From the NCBI GenBank assembly GCA_964646435.1, contig CAZYEJ010000004.1:1-64000 (forward strand): a stretch of DNA of 64,000 nucleotides, in the 5' to 3' direction. Position 1 is the first letter of the stretch. Each line of letters starts with the position of its first letter. Below the pieces are notes generated by a model. The model did no database searches and was not told the DNA's origin. It saw only the letters and a program-made list of their open reading frames with translations. This DNA is from UBA3076 sp964646435. Its GTDB lineage: Bacteria > Desulfobacterota > Dissulfuribacteria > Dissulfuribacterales > UBA3076. Shown here piece by piece: positions 25,521-34,645 of the stretch. The position numbers were made by a program, and so were the translations under genes.

Positions 25521-26410
25521 TTAATGACTCGATCAAGAGAAAAAACCAGGAGTTCGGCAAGACCTCCCGGCCACCCTGACAAGTCTGTATCTCCGGTAAG
25601 CAGCCACACCAATGTGCCTGCTTCAATTGGCTGAAAGAGCCCTATCAGCACAGGACCTCTGTCAAAGGGCTCACCGGGCCACAAAAAATAAGACTTGTGC
25701 TTATCCGCTCCATAGCGACTAAGCATCAAGTGCTTTTTGTATCTCAAAAGCCAACCGACAAGGCCTTTTTCCACATTATAACACTGACCTTCCAGACTAA
25801 TCTCGTGAGGTAGTCCAATAGTAGCCTTTATCATGAAAACATCTTTATCCCTTTCATGAAAGGCCACAAGACCACTTCTAAGTCCTAACAATTCTTTCAG
25901 ACTTGTCAACAGATGCTCTATTTTTCCTGAAAGGCCATGGTGCCATTTGTTCCAACGACGATAGAACTGGAGTTCACGGTGATTTTTCCAGGAAAACCAT
26001 AAATCAGAAGCTATTATTGCACAATTTTCTAAAATACGCTGTTTCTTTTCAGGAAAGGAATAACGATTCTTGCTGTCGACCATCAAGACACCTGCACCAC
26101 GGAGCAGGGGAGCTGCGAGAAATGCCTTTATATTAACGTCTCTGCTGTAAATACCAAGAGTCCTGGTATCTCTATCAAAATTAGTTACGTGCAGCCTCTT
26201 CCCATCCCGTGCAACCCAGCCTATTAGCCCTTGACCAATCCCTATATTGCACTCAGGCACTATATAAGGACTGAGACTCTCCCATGCTATCAGGTGGAGA
26301 TCATCCCCCTGATGACTACGGATAAACAGGGCAGCAGTGAAGGAATCAAAAACATTTGCAACCAACTGGACAAAATGCTTAAGAGAAGCAGGCATAAATA
26401 GCAGGACCAT
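25508..26410 (-). CDS. Tandem GAF-domain protein
   Basis: The protein has about 300 residues. The N-terminal half has a GAF-type fold (AALFIRSHQGDDLHLIAW, GIGQGLIGWVARDGKRLHV, AFLAAPLLRGAGVLMVDSK). A second weaker GAF follows (GLVAFHERDKDVFMIKATIG, VEKGLVGWLLRYKKHLML). It has no output domain, no histidine kinase and no helix-turn-helix, so it may be a soluble sensor or partner. The ligand is unknown. The start is uncertain. ATG at 26410 or at 26395 both fit, and either overlaps the end of mtnA by 17-32 bp. It lies between mtnA and mreB on one strand. Its stop is in an inverted repeat. Confidence 0.75.
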   Translation of the reverse strand: MVLLFMPASLKHFVQLVANVFDSFTAALFIRSHQGDDLHLIAWESLSPYIVPECNIGIGQGLIGWVARDGKRLHVTNFDRDTRTLGIYSRDVNIKAFLAAPLLRGAGVLMVDSKNRYSFPEKKQRILENCAIIASDLWFSWKNHRELQFYRRWNKWHHGLSGKIEHLLTSLKELLGLRSGLVAFHERDKDVFMIKATIGLPHEISLEGQCYNVEKGLVGWLLRYKKHLMLSRYGADKHKSYFLWPGEPFDRGPVLIGLFQPIEAGTLVWLLTGDTDLSGWPGGLAELLVFSLDRVINKKC

Positions 26411-27479
26411 ATGGCGGGGTAAGCACACCCAACTCGGTGATTATGGCGGTTATAAGATGGTGAGGAGTAATATCAAAGACTGGATTTTGAACTCCCACAC
26501 CCGGGACGGCGATCTCCTTTCCGGCAAAAGTGGTAATTTCCCCGGGCCCACGCTCTTCTAAAGGGATCTGATCTCCGGACGGGGTGACAGGGTCAATAGT
26601 GGAAACAGGGGCAGCCACATAAAAAGGGATGTTATTAGCTCCGGCAAGCTCGGCTACAGTGTAAGTCCCGATCTTGTTGGCAACATCACCATTGGCTGCA
26701 ATGCGATCGGCCCCAACTACCACGGCCTTGATCCGCCCCTTTTGCATCAAAAAACCTGCGGCTCCATCCACAATCAGAGTAACTGCTATCCCGTCCCTGA
26801 TAAGCTCCCAGGCGGTAAGCCTGGCACCCTGGAGCCAAGGGCGGGTCTCATCGGCAATGACATTTATCTCCTTGCCTCTGGAAAGGGCCGCCCTGATAAC
26901 TCCAAGGGCCGTTCCATATCCACCGGTAGCAAGAGCGCCTGCATTACAGTGAGTGAGCACGCCGCCCGTTTCCGGTAAAAGGGCCTGACCATGAAATCCT
27001 ATGGCCAGGTTGGCCCTTACGTCTTCTGTCCAAATAGAAATGGCCTCCTTTTCTAAAATGGCTGCGAGATCGTCCTGGCTCAGCTCATAATGCCTGAGCG
27101 CAAACTTTTTTAGCCTCTCTACTGCCCACTTCAAGTTTACTGCCGTGGGCCTGGCCTGGAGCATGAAAGCCGCTTCCTCCAGCCATTTTCCTACAAAGAG
27201 ATCCCTGCCTTTATCCTTGAGTCCATAAGCAGCCAAGACCATGCCAAAAGCGGCAGTGATCCCTATGGCCGGTGCTCCCCTCACCACCATATCCCTTATA
27301 GCCTGAGCAACATCTCTTGAGGATCTATACGCGAGCCAGGTTTCCTCATGAGGTAACAACCTCTGGTCCAACAAATATAGAACGTGCTCTTCCCAACGGA
27401 GCGGTACTACAGACGTATTACCTTCGCTTTGAAGCAGGCTCAATGGCAGGTCGTAGTCTCCGGCAGCAATGTCTTTCAC
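26379..27479 (-). CDS. mtnA: S-methyl-5-thioribose-1-phosphate isomerase
   Basis: The protein has 366 residues from a GTG at 27479 whose last bases overlap the gatB TGA stop (GTGA). A longer open frame exists but would lie 120 bp inside gatB. It isomerises methylthioribose-1-phosphate in methionine salvage. Motifs are VVRGAPAIGITAAFG, LTHCNAGALATGGYG with the catalytic cysteine, VIADETRPWLQGARLTAWEL and VVGADRIAANGDVANKIGTY with the catalytic aspartate. The other salvage genes are not in the window. The eIF2B-like alternative is less likely because the catalytic cysteine is present. Confidence 0.93.
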   Translation of the reverse strand: MKDIAAGDYDLPLSLLQSEGNTSVVPLRWEEHVLYLLDQRLLPHEETWLAYRSSRDVAQAIRDMVVRGAPAIGITAAFGMVLAAYGLKDKGRDLFVGKWLEEAAFMLQARPTAVNLKWAVERLKKFALRHYELSQDDLAAILEKEAISIWTEDVRANLAIGFHGQALLPETGGVLTHCNAGALATGGYGTALGVIRAALSRGKEINVIADETRPWLQGARLTAWELIRDGIAVTLIVDGAAGFLMQKGRIKAVVVGADRIAANGDVANKIGTYTVAELAGANNIPFYVAAPVSTIDPVTPSGDQIPLEERGPGEITTFAGKEIAVPGVGVQNPVFDITPHHLITAIITELGVLTPPYGPAIYACFS

Positions 27480-28906
27480 AGGCCCAGGGCCTTTCGCAAC
27501 AGCTCGTTTACCTTTTTGGGATTGGCCTGTCCCTTTGTCGCCTTCATAACCTGTCCAACCAAAAAACCCAGAATCTTGGTCTTTCCGGCCTTGCACTTTT
27601 CCACCTCTTTTGGATGGGCCTCCATTACCTGCTCGACTACAGCGCTGAGGGTGGATTCGTCATTCACCTGGGCAACCCCTTGTTCTTCCACAATTTCTTT
27701 AGGACTCTTTTTTGAATCATATGCCTGTTCAAGGATATCTTTTGCCATCTTGCCGCTAATAGTGTCATCATCTATCAGCTTGAGCAATTCCGCCAGACCG
27801 GCGGGAGATATCGGGCAGGCATCAATTTCTTGACCCTCTCGTTTTAGAAGACGGAACAGCTCCACCATTACCCAGTTGCTGACAATCTTTGGGCTGGGAA
27901 ACAGGGCCACGCATTCCTCAAAGTAATCAGCCAAGGACTTTGAGGCGGTGAGGACTCCTGCGTCATAGTCTGAAAGACTGTATTGTTCCTCAAATCGAGC
28001 GCACTTTGCATCAGGCAGTTCAGGCAGTTCTGCCTTTACATTGTCCATCCAGGCATTATCAATCTCTACCGGGACCAAATCCGGGTCAGGAAAATATCGA
28101 TAATCATGGGCCTCTTCTTTGCCCCTCATTGTGACTGTTACACCCTTGGCCGCATCCCAAAGACGGGTCTCCTGCACTATCTCATGGCCATCAAGTAAAA
28201 GAGCTGTCTGACGCCTTATCTCAAACTCCAATGCCTTCTGCACGTTACGGAAAGAATTCATGTTCTTGAGTTCTGCCCTGACGCCAAAGTCTTCCAGCCC
28301 CATAGGTCTCAAGGAAATATTGGCATCACAGCGCAGACTACCCTCTTCCATATTGCCGTCGCTGATCCCCAAGTAACGGACCTGCTGTCTCACTTTCTTA
28401 AGATATAAAGCAGCCTCTTCAGGACTTCGAATATCAGGCTCGCTCACAATCTCAATCAAAGGCACACCTGCCCGATTAAGATCCACATAGCTAACCGGCC
28501 TGCTTTCATCATGTATCAATTTACCCGCATCCTCTTCCAAATGAATGCGGGTAATACCGATCCTCTTGGCCTGTCCGTTCATAGCAATTTCTACCCAACC
28601 GCGTTCAGCCAGGGGAAGATCATATTGAGAAATTTGATAGCCCTTTGGAAGATCAGGATAAAAATAGTGCTTTCTGGCAAAAACGCTGAAAGGGGCAATT
28701 TCGCAATGTGTGGTCAGTGCCATTTTCATGGCAAATTCCACAACTTTCCTGTTAAGCACAGGTAGAACTCCCGGCATTCCCACACATACCGGACATGAAT
28801 GCGTATTGGGTGGCGCACCAAATGTAGTTGAACAGGAGCAAAAAATCTTCGTTTCAGTCTGCAACTGGACATGAACCTCAAGTCCTATTACTGTCTCATA
28901 TTCCAT
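27476..28906 (-). CDS. gatB: Aspartyl/glutamyl-tRNA amidotransferase subunit B
   Basis: This 476-residue GatB phosphorylates and amidates misacylated Glu-tRNA(Gln) or Asp-tRNA(Asn) together with GatA and GatC. The N-terminus EYETVIGLEVHVQL is canonical. Zinc cysteines are in FCSCS and HSCPVCVGMPG, and the kinase core has HYFYPDLPKGYQISQYD and IHLEEDAGK. A C-terminal YqeY-like tRNA-binding tail ends in VNELLRKALGL. The presence of GatB implies indirect Gln- or Asn-tRNA formation. gatA and gatC are elsewhere. It leads the gatB-mtnA-GAF-mreB series. Confidence 0.96.
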   Translation of the reverse strand: MEYETVIGLEVHVQLQTETKIFCSCSTTFGAPPNTHSCPVCVGMPGVLPVLNRKVVEFAMKMALTTHCEIAPFSVFARKHYFYPDLPKGYQISQYDLPLAERGWVEIAMNGQAKRIGITRIHLEEDAGKLIHDESRPVSYVDLNRAGVPLIEIVSEPDIRSPEEAALYLKKVRQQVRYLGISDGNMEEGSLRCDANISLRPMGLEDFGVRAELKNMNSFRNVQKALEFEIRRQTALLLDGHEIVQETRLWDAAKGVTVTMRGKEEAHDYRYFPDPDLVPVEIDNAWMDNVKAELPELPDAKCARFEEQYSLSDYDAGVLTASKSLADYFEECVALFPSPKIVSNWVMVELFRLLKREGQEIDACPISPAGLAELLKLIDDDTISGKMAKDILEQAYDSKKSPKEIVEEQGVAQVNDESTLSAVVEQVMEAHPKEVEKCKAGKTKILGFLVGQVMKATKGQANPKKVNELLRKALGL

Positions 28907-29000
28907 AAACCAGACTCCTTCACAACGGCTACATCTTCACATCGAAGCCTCATTAGGCTAACACGCCATGCCATCTCAATCAACAGACCACAATCCACGG

Positions 29001-29042
29001 ATTAAAAAAGCAGCTGTATCATTATTTGACACAGCTGCTTTC
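29001..29042 (-). terminator. Rho-independent terminator after the HTH gene
   Basis: On the minus strand AAAGCAGCTGT and ACAGCTGCTTT pair around a 13-nt loop and are followed by a T-run (CTTTTTTAAT). It lies about 27 bp past the stop of the 91-residue HTH gene. Confidence 0.8.
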
Positions 29043-29068
29043 ATCCTTCCGGATATAGTTTGTGGATG

Positions 29069-29344
29069 CTAAGCTTTCTTACGCTTTCCCTTAGTCTTTG
29101 TCTTGGCTGCCTCTTTTGGCTTAATACCTTCTTCTTCCAAAAACTTAAGAATTGGATTAGGTCTACGCACAGTCTTTTTAGGCAAATCTATGTGCTTCCT
29201 GAGTTCGCTGACAATCTTTGATACCTGAAACCTGCTGATACCAAGCTTATCGGCTATCTCAGAAGCCGTCATTTCAGCATAATGCTTATGCACATATCGT
29301 ACATCATCTACATTATAGGGCCTGCTTCTCTTTCTTCCAGTCAT
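29069..29344 (-). CDS. Small helix-turn-helix protein with lysine-rich tail
   Basis: The protein has 91 residues. The first half contains a helix-turn-helix (EMTASEIADKLGISRFQVSK). The second ends in a basic tail rich in lysine (KTKTKGKRKKA), so DNA or RNA binding is likely. The ribosome site AAAGGAG is 7 bp before the ATG, and its own terminator follows, so it is a single-gene unit. No family was recognised. Size and tail suggest a nucleoid-associated protein or a small regulator. The stretch upstream (29345-29643) has no gene. Confidence 0.75.
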   Translation of the reverse strand: MTGRKRSRPYNVDDVRYVHKHYAEMTASEIADKLGISRFQVSKIVSELRKHIDLPKKTVRRPNPILKFLEEEGIKPKEAAKTKTKGKRKKA

Positions 29345-29643
29345 AATAAACTCCTTTCTGATTTTTTGAAATGTAAATGTTTATTGTACACTGTCTCTAA
29401 ATCCCACTTATCAGGATCAATAGATAATACTTTACAATATGCTCAAGGTTGCGATTATCCAACGTGTCCCACAACAAATACGAAATTCATAAAAGGCTAA
29501 ATCGCAACATTTTTTTCTTCCTGATTTAGACACAGATCAGCCGATTAACAAACTCGGCAATACAAGTACAAAAAGAATCATAAGTTGTCAATAGCTATAA
29601 AACGCAAAAACTAAAAATAACTCATGGGCCATTCCTCTAACGA

Positions 29644-30078
29644 TCATCCAGAAATGAAACATACTAAATTGGTAGTGTAGGGAAAAAATTTAAGGTCAAA
29701 TAAGATGTGAGATCGAAATGGATAGGAGTAATGCACTGCAAACTTAACACAGTCAGCCGATGTACCACTTAGAGCCAATCCGAAAAATGAACCATTACGA
29801 TTTACAGAACGGACTCTGAGTGGATCTACCAGGGTAATTGCATGACCCACAGCACTACGTTCGCTATCAGGAGCAACAACAAACAATTCATGGTCATCCT
29901 TAAGGACTTCATGAAATGAGTACAATCCTTGGGCGTATGGCGTATTCACACGTTGGGGGAGGGAATCTAGTGAATCAAGCATGCCTTGCCCGGTAGGGCA
30001 GTAATCCATGGGATACAAACAACCCCTTGAGACAGCAACATGGCAATTGTCTTTCTGGCAGAAACCCTGTATCTCCAT
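29644..30078 (-). pseudogene. surE: SurE (5'-nucleotidase) remnant with a foreign N-terminus
   Basis: This is a 144-codon frame. Its middle (about residues 52-116) matches SurE: GLYSFHEVLKDD, ELFVVAPDSERSAVGHAITL, VDPLRVRSV and LALSGTSADCVKFAVHY. The essential N-terminal NDDG metal-binding loop is absent in all frames just upstream. The protein ends soon after CVKFAV, before the SGIN and later catalytic segments. The first 43 residues are cysteine-containing (FCQKDNCHVAVSRGCLYPMD) and not SurE-like. It is therefore not a functional nucleotidase. Whether the N-terminal part is a separate small protein cannot be told. Confidence 0.7.
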
Positions 30079-30160
30079 AACCTCTTTTCTGAATTATATG
30101 CGTCCGCTCATTAAAGAGGAATAGTTATACACCTTCAGCCTTCCACCTTCTACCTGTTGT

Positions 30161-31585
30161 TTACCATCCCCATGTAAGGTACTGATGTATGGAATCAGAG
30201 GCCTTTCTGCCTGCCCCCATGGCCAAAATGACCGTGGCCTGGCCTGTGACTATGTCTCCACCGGCCCATACCCCTTTTTTCATGGTCTTGCCTGTCTCAG
30301 GATCTGCAACAATATAACCCCACTTGTTGATTTCCAAATCCTCAGTTGATTTGGTCAAAAGGGGATTGGCCCCTGCACCAATCGCAATAACTGCAAGGTC
30401 GCACTCCAGCTTGAACTCTGAGCCTTCTATGGGTATGGGACGCCGTCGCCCGGATTCGTCAGGCTCACCCAATTTCATCTGGAGACACTCCACACCTGTC
30501 AGACGGGCATTCTCATCACCCAGGAACCTTATAGGCGCTGTGAGGAGAGAAAACTCAATGCCTTCCTCTTCTGCATGATGAATTTCTGCGGATCGGGCAG
30601 GCATTTCATCCCGGGACCTGCGGTAAACGATACGTACCCTGTCGGCACCCAGACGCATGGCAGTCCGTGCGGAATCCATAGTTACATTTCCGGCTCCAAA
30701 CACAACTACATCTTTACCTCTGGCAAGGGGAGTATCGTATTCAGGAAACAGGTATGCCTTCATAAGATTGGCCCGGGTCAGATACTCGTTTGCCGAATAT
30801 ATACCGATCAGGTTTTCTCCCGGGATGTTCAGAAACCGGGGTAGTCCGGCACCCACTCCGACATAGATGGCATCATAGCCCTGTTCAAAGAGTTCATCCA
30901 GTGAAACGGTCCTTCCTACCACTGTATTGCATTCAACTTTTACCCCCAATTTCTCAAGGGTACTTACCTCCGAATAAACTATATCTTTAGGAAGCCTGAA
31001 TTCCGGAATACCATATACAAGAACACCGCCCGGTTTGTGAAAGGCCTCGAAAATTGTTACTTCATGACCCTTGAGAATAAGGTCTCCGGCAACGGTCAGG
31101 CCGGAAGGCCCGGACCCTACCACGGCTATCTTTTTTCCTGTTGGAGCATTCTTGGGCGGGAGTTCTCCATTGCCGTGTTCCCGCTCCATATCTGCAACAA
31201 ATTTTTCCAAATTGCCAATTGCTACAGGATCTCCCTTTTTGCCAAGGATGCACTTGCCTTCACACTGGATCTCTTGGGGACAAACCCTGCCGCACACGGC
31301 CGGAAGTGCATTTCTTTCCCATATCTTCCGGACAGCTTTGGCAAAATCACCCTCTTTTATGCTTTTGATAAAGCCCGGTATGTCAACAGACACCGGACAC
31401 CCTTCCATACAAGAAGGATTTTTGCAGTGCAGGCATCTTTCTGCCTCTTTTACAGCAAGTTCCTTTGTATATCCCAGGGGAACTTCCTCGAAATTCCGTT
31501 TTCTGATTTGGGGATCCTGCTCAGGCATGGGTTGCCTGGGTATCTTTTCCTTTTTAGGCGGTTTTTCTGTCATATTACTCTCCAT
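30161..31585 (-). CDS. nfnB: NADPH-binding large subunit of NfnAB (GltD-like)
   Basis: This 474-residue flavoprotein has two N-terminal [4Fe-4S] clusters (CLHCKNPSCMEGCPV and CGRVCPQEIQCEGKC). A FAD domain (KIAVVGSGPSGLTVAGDL) and an NADPH domain (VVVFGAGNVTMDSARTAM) follow. With the small subunit just upstream it forms the electron-bifurcating NADH-dependent ferredoxin:NADP oxidoreductase, common in sulfate reducers and clostridia. The close match to glutamate synthase beta chains is expected. Without a gltB gene nearby and next to nfnA, the NfnB role is preferred. The start may be the ATG at 31573, which has GGAG at the better distance. Confidence 0.93.
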   Translation of the reverse strand: MESNMTEKPPKKEKIPRQPMPEQDPQIRKRNFEEVPLGYTKELAVKEAERCLHCKNPSCMEGCPVSVDIPGFIKSIKEGDFAKAVRKIWERNALPAVCGRVCPQEIQCEGKCILGKKGDPVAIGNLEKFVADMEREHGNGELPPKNAPTGKKIAVVGSGPSGLTVAGDLILKGHEVTIFEAFHKPGGVLVYGIPEFRLPKDIVYSEVSTLEKLGVKVECNTVVGRTVSLDELFEQGYDAIYVGVGAGLPRFLNIPGENLIGIYSANEYLTRANLMKAYLFPEYDTPLARGKDVVVFGAGNVTMDSARTAMRLGADRVRIVYRRSRDEMPARSAEIHHAEEEGIEFSLLTAPIRFLGDENARLTGVECLQMKLGEPDESGRRRPIPIEGSEFKLECDLAVIAIGAGANPLLTKSTEDLEINKWGYIVADPETGKTMKKGVWAGGDIVTGQATVILAMGAGRKASDSIHQYLTWGW

Positions 31586-31591
31586 AGCACC

Positions 31592-32416
31592 TTATTTATG
31601 CAGGAATTTTTTATATGCAACAGACTCTTGCTCCTTATAGGCCTGGAGACGCTGCATCAGTTCGTCAAAATCGACTTCATGCCCGTCAAATTCAGGACCA
31701 TCTATACAGGCAAACCGTGTCTTACCGCCCACGCTCACCCGGCAGCAACCACACATGCCTGTCCCGTCCACCATGATGGGATTCAGACTCACAAGAGTTT
31801 TGACCTTGTACTTCTCCGTAACACTGCACACAAATTTCATCATCGGCACAGGACCAATTGCCACAACGAGTTTAACGTCTTCCTCATCCAGGACATCTTT
31901 GAGCACATCAGTCACAAACCCGTGATGGCCATATGATCCATCGTCCGTGCAGACATGCAACTCATTAGATGCGGCCTTCATTTTGTCCTCCAGGATGATG
32001 AGATCTTTGTTCCTGGCACCGATAATGGCAATGACATTGTTACCTATTTCTTTCATCCCCCGAGTGATGGGATGCAAAACAGCAACACCGGTTCCCCCTC
32101 CGACACATACAACAGTGCCCAGTTTTTCAATATGTGTAGGCTCACCCAATGGACCAATCACATCCTGAAACCGCTCACCTACCTGAAGGGATTTAAACAG
32201 GGCAGTGCTTTTCCCAACAATCTGATATATTATTGTGATGGTGCCCTTATTCTGGTCTGTATCGGCCATGGTGAGCGGAATGCGTTCACCGGTTTCATTT
32301 GCTTTCAGGATGACAAACTGTCCCGGCTTAGCCTTTTTGGCAATCAGGGGCGCACTTATTTCATTAAGGACCACTGTGCCATCGGCCATATCCTGACGTT
32401 CCAAGATCTCAAACAT
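31592..32416 (-). CDS. nfnA: FAD/[2Fe-2S] small subunit of NfnAB
   Basis: The protein has 274 residues from the ATG at 32416, 7 bp after GGAGGT. It is a ferredoxin-NADP reductase-type protein: a FAD domain (ERIPLTMADTD), an NADH domain (TVVCVGGGTGVAVLHPI, GARNKDLIILEDKM), and a C-terminal [2Fe-2S] site (DGTGMCGCCRVSVGG then ACIDGPEFDGHEV). This order is that of NfnA/SudB. It feeds NADH electrons to the bifurcating FAD of NfnB, which follows after 6 bp. The complex links NADH, NADPH and ferredoxin pools, as needed in anaerobic respiration. Confidence 0.93.
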   Translation of the reverse strand: MFEILERQDMADGTVVLNEISAPLIAKKAKPGQFVILKANETGERIPLTMADTDQNKGTITIIYQIVGKSTALFKSLQVGERFQDVIGPLGEPTHIEKLGTVVCVGGGTGVAVLHPITRGMKEIGNNVIAIIGARNKDLIILEDKMKAASNELHVCTDDGSYGHHGFVTDVLKDVLDEEDVKLVVAIGPVPMMKFVCSVTEKYKVKTLVSLNPIMVDGTGMCGCCRVSVGGKTRFACIDGPEFDGHEVDFDELMQRLQAYKEQESVAYKKFLHK

Positions 32417-32561
32417 TAACATACCTCCAAAATATGAAATCAAACTAAGTGTGTTGTGCTTACCATAGTTTAAAGAAAAATGTCAAAAAAATCGCACAAT
32501 GAAAACGTATCCTCTGTTTTTGTCAGGCGCGGCATAGCGAGAGATATGATTATCCCATTGA

Positions 32562-33377
32562 TCAGAAGCGGCGAGAAAGGTATTCCTTTTGAGAAAGGTA
32601 TTTGATTTTAGAAGTATCTGAAATCCCAATTTCTTTTTGGGCAAACTCAATTATCTTTTTATAAGTGAATCGGTAATCAAACATCTGAAGGTAATTCCCC
32701 AAGACCTTCTTAGGTCTGAACTGGGAATATCGACAGGAGGTATCCAGGACAGGTAAGGCCTCTGCTTCCAGAATATGTTCTATCTCCTTTTGATTTAAGC
32801 AGAGCATTGGTCTGAAAACAGCATATCCTTCTCTCATTGAGATAAAGGGATAAAAGCGCTGGGATATCTCAATGAATCTCTCAGCCGAAACTGGATTTTC
32901 ACGATGTGAATAATCAGCCAGTTCCCGGGCAATAAATATTTCTAAGGCATAACTGGCGAGATCCCATAGACTGTGACCAGTAACAATCACCAGATTAGAT
33001 ATGGATTTTTCTGTGGAAGACCAAAGCCTGAAAAGGGCTTTTTTCCTGATATCCTGGCAGATTATACAAGGGTTCTCTTGATGTTCTAAAAGTAAATCAT
33101 CCTCTTCTGAAGGATGAAAGAAGAGCTTAACCCCCTTTTTTTCCCAAAACGAGAGTAGATCTTCTTTGAAATCCTCTCCATAAATATGCCTGGGATAGGC
33201 ATAAAGGTGAGCCTCAATGTCATAATTATACCGGTCTTTTGCTTTATGTAAAAGAAAAAGGCAAGCAGAAGAATCTTTTCCACCAGAAAAAATAACGATC
33301 AAACGCTTTTTTTGGCAGGCATTAAGATAATTTCTATTATGAGTTCCCCACTTCTGGAAGACATCCGGTTTTCCCAA
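32562..33377 (-). CDS. PP-loop ATPase of the TtcA/TilS-like group
   Basis: This 271-residue protein has an N-terminal pyrophosphatase loop, LIVIFSGGKDSSACLFLL (residues about 26-43). ENPCIICQDIRKKALF carries a CxxC pair, and DTSCRYSQF a third cysteine, the layout of TtcA- and Ncs6-type tRNA thiolases. GHSLWDLASYALE stands where those enzymes have the GHNxxD motif. It may thiolate RNA or activate another substrate by adenylation. It overlaps the upstream enolase-superfamily gene by 41 bp, which suggests that the pair acts in one pathway. The region is AT-rich in comparison with neighbours, hinting at acquisition. The exact substrate is unknown. Confidence 0.78.
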   Translation of the reverse strand: MGKPDVFQKWGTHNRNYLNACQKKRLIVIFSGGKDSSACLFLLHKAKDRYNYDIEAHLYAYPRHIYGEDFKEDLLSFWEKKGVKLFFHPSEEDDLLLEHQENPCIICQDIRKKALFRLWSSTEKSISNLVIVTGHSLWDLASYALEIFIARELADYSHRENPVSAERFIEISQRFYPFISMREGYAVFRPMLCLNQKEIEHILEAEALPVLDTSCRYSQFRPKKVLGNYLQMFDYRFTYKKIIEFAQKEIGISDTSKIKYLSQKEYLSRRF

Positions 33378-34512
33378 TACTCAACCTCCCAAGCCTGGTT
33401 TCATCTACTATAAAACCCAATCCCTGTCCCCTTATTATTTCAGCCACTCCGCCAAAACCAAAAGAGAAATTCTCTGATGTTATGTTTTCTGAAAGAAGAT
33501 AACTATCATAGGAGCCATCAACGTACTCTGCCTTTGGTAGAATAGATGCCGCTACCCGGCCCAGTGCAGAAAGGATTCCGGTTTCCCCCACGTGGCATCC
33601 AATTTGATACTGAAGCCCTCCTTTTTCAGCGATTTCAGCCATCTTTAAAACCTTAATGAGTCCTCCATTTTTTGAAAGACGAAGATTGACCATGTGGTAA
33701 CTTCTGTTTTTTGCCATGGCCTCTATATCACTAACAGTAAGGGCTGATTCATCTGCTACAAATTGAAAATCACGGTTCTCCGGATACTTGAGAAGAAAGA
33801 GTATTTCCTCTCTATCTCTGCCAAAAGGCTCTTCAACCAGAAATATCCCGTACTTCCGGCATAATTTTAGGTTTGCAAGGGCCATCTCTAATGACCAGGA
33901 GGCATTAGCATCGACCCTTAAATCAAAATCCCATCCAAGTTTTTCTCGTGAAAGCTTAAGTATTTCCTCATTGTAATCGAGATCAGTGCCAAGCTTGATC
34001 CGTATATTACGTATATTCACTTTTTCGTACATATCCAGAATATATTCTGCTTCTAATATAGGAAGTATGGGAAGGGTTCCACCATACTGAATTGATTTTT
34101 TTAGAGGTTTTCTTTTTAACAGGTCATAGATGTCTTCCCCTGAGCTATGGCAAAACATATCAAGAAGCGCTGTTTCCACTGCACATAGCAGGGGAAGCTC
34201 GTGTAATTCGAGCGCCAGGGAATCCAAATGCTCTTTTCCGTCTTTCCAGGAAATATTTCTTTCAATAAGGGGTTCAAGGATTCTTACTATGATTTTTTTT
34301 GCATTTTCCAGTAGATCCGCGCCTTTCCCGATCTCGCCTGATACATAGTCTCGTACGATAGCCTCACCGAATCCCCTTTTCCCCTGCCCCTCAATTTTGA
34401 GAATAAGGGAATCAGAAAAGGCTCGCGATGCCATTGAATGGGTAAAAACCATCTTAAACGGGATTTTTAATGCGTAGAGCTCTGCTTTTTCAATCTTTGC
34501 ATATTGCTTCAT
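33337..34512 (-). CDS. Enolase-superfamily enzyme (dipeptide epimerase/OSBS-like)
   Basis: The protein has 391 residues. The barrel shows IRIKLG with a candidate catalytic lysine, RVDANASWS (first metal aspartate), FLVEEPFG (second metal glutamate), VADESA (third metal acid) and NLRLSKNGG (second lysine). The C-terminal IGCHVGETGILSALGRVAAS region is also typical. These features fit the muconate-lactonising subgroup: L-Ala-D/L-Glu epimerases, o-succinylbenzoate synthase and relatives. Menaquinone genes and murein-peptide genes are both absent nearby, so the reaction is open. It overlaps the PP-loop ATPase gene by 41 bp. It is divergent from the ComEA-like gene. Confidence 0.82.
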   Translation of the reverse strand: MKQYAKIEKAELYALKIPFKMVFTHSMASRAFSDSLILKIEGQGKRGFGEAIVRDYVSGEIGKGADLLENAKKIIVRILEPLIERNISWKDGKEHLDSLALELHELPLLCAVETALLDMFCHSSGEDIYDLLKRKPLKKSIQYGGTLPILPILEAEYILDMYEKVNIRNIRIKLGTDLDYNEEILKLSREKLGWDFDLRVDANASWSLEMALANLKLCRKYGIFLVEEPFGRDREEILFLLKYPENRDFQFVADESALTVSDIEAMAKNRSYHMVNLRLSKNGGLIKVLKMAEIAEKGGLQYQIGCHVGETGILSALGRVAASILPKAEYVDGSYDSYLLSENITSENFSFGFGGVAEIIRGQGLGFIVDETRLGRLSIGKTGCLPEVGNS

Positions 34513-34645
34513 AATGATTGATAGCTTACTGTGATAAAAAAATCATATCAACAGACATTTGGTTTTGTGGAGTTACGAGTTACGGGTTAAAATACTCAAC
34601 TGCTGCTTAAGCGCAGGAAGACATCATTTTTCTCGAATTACAAAA

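Noticed and set aside
26379..27596. mtnA starting at 27596
   Set aside because: That would overlap gatB by 120 bp. The GTG at 27479 makes the standard GTGA junction and keeps all conserved residues.
31037..31936. 299-codon plus-strand frame opposite nfnAB
   Set aside because: It is a shadow of two clear flavoprotein genes. The composition is not protein-like.
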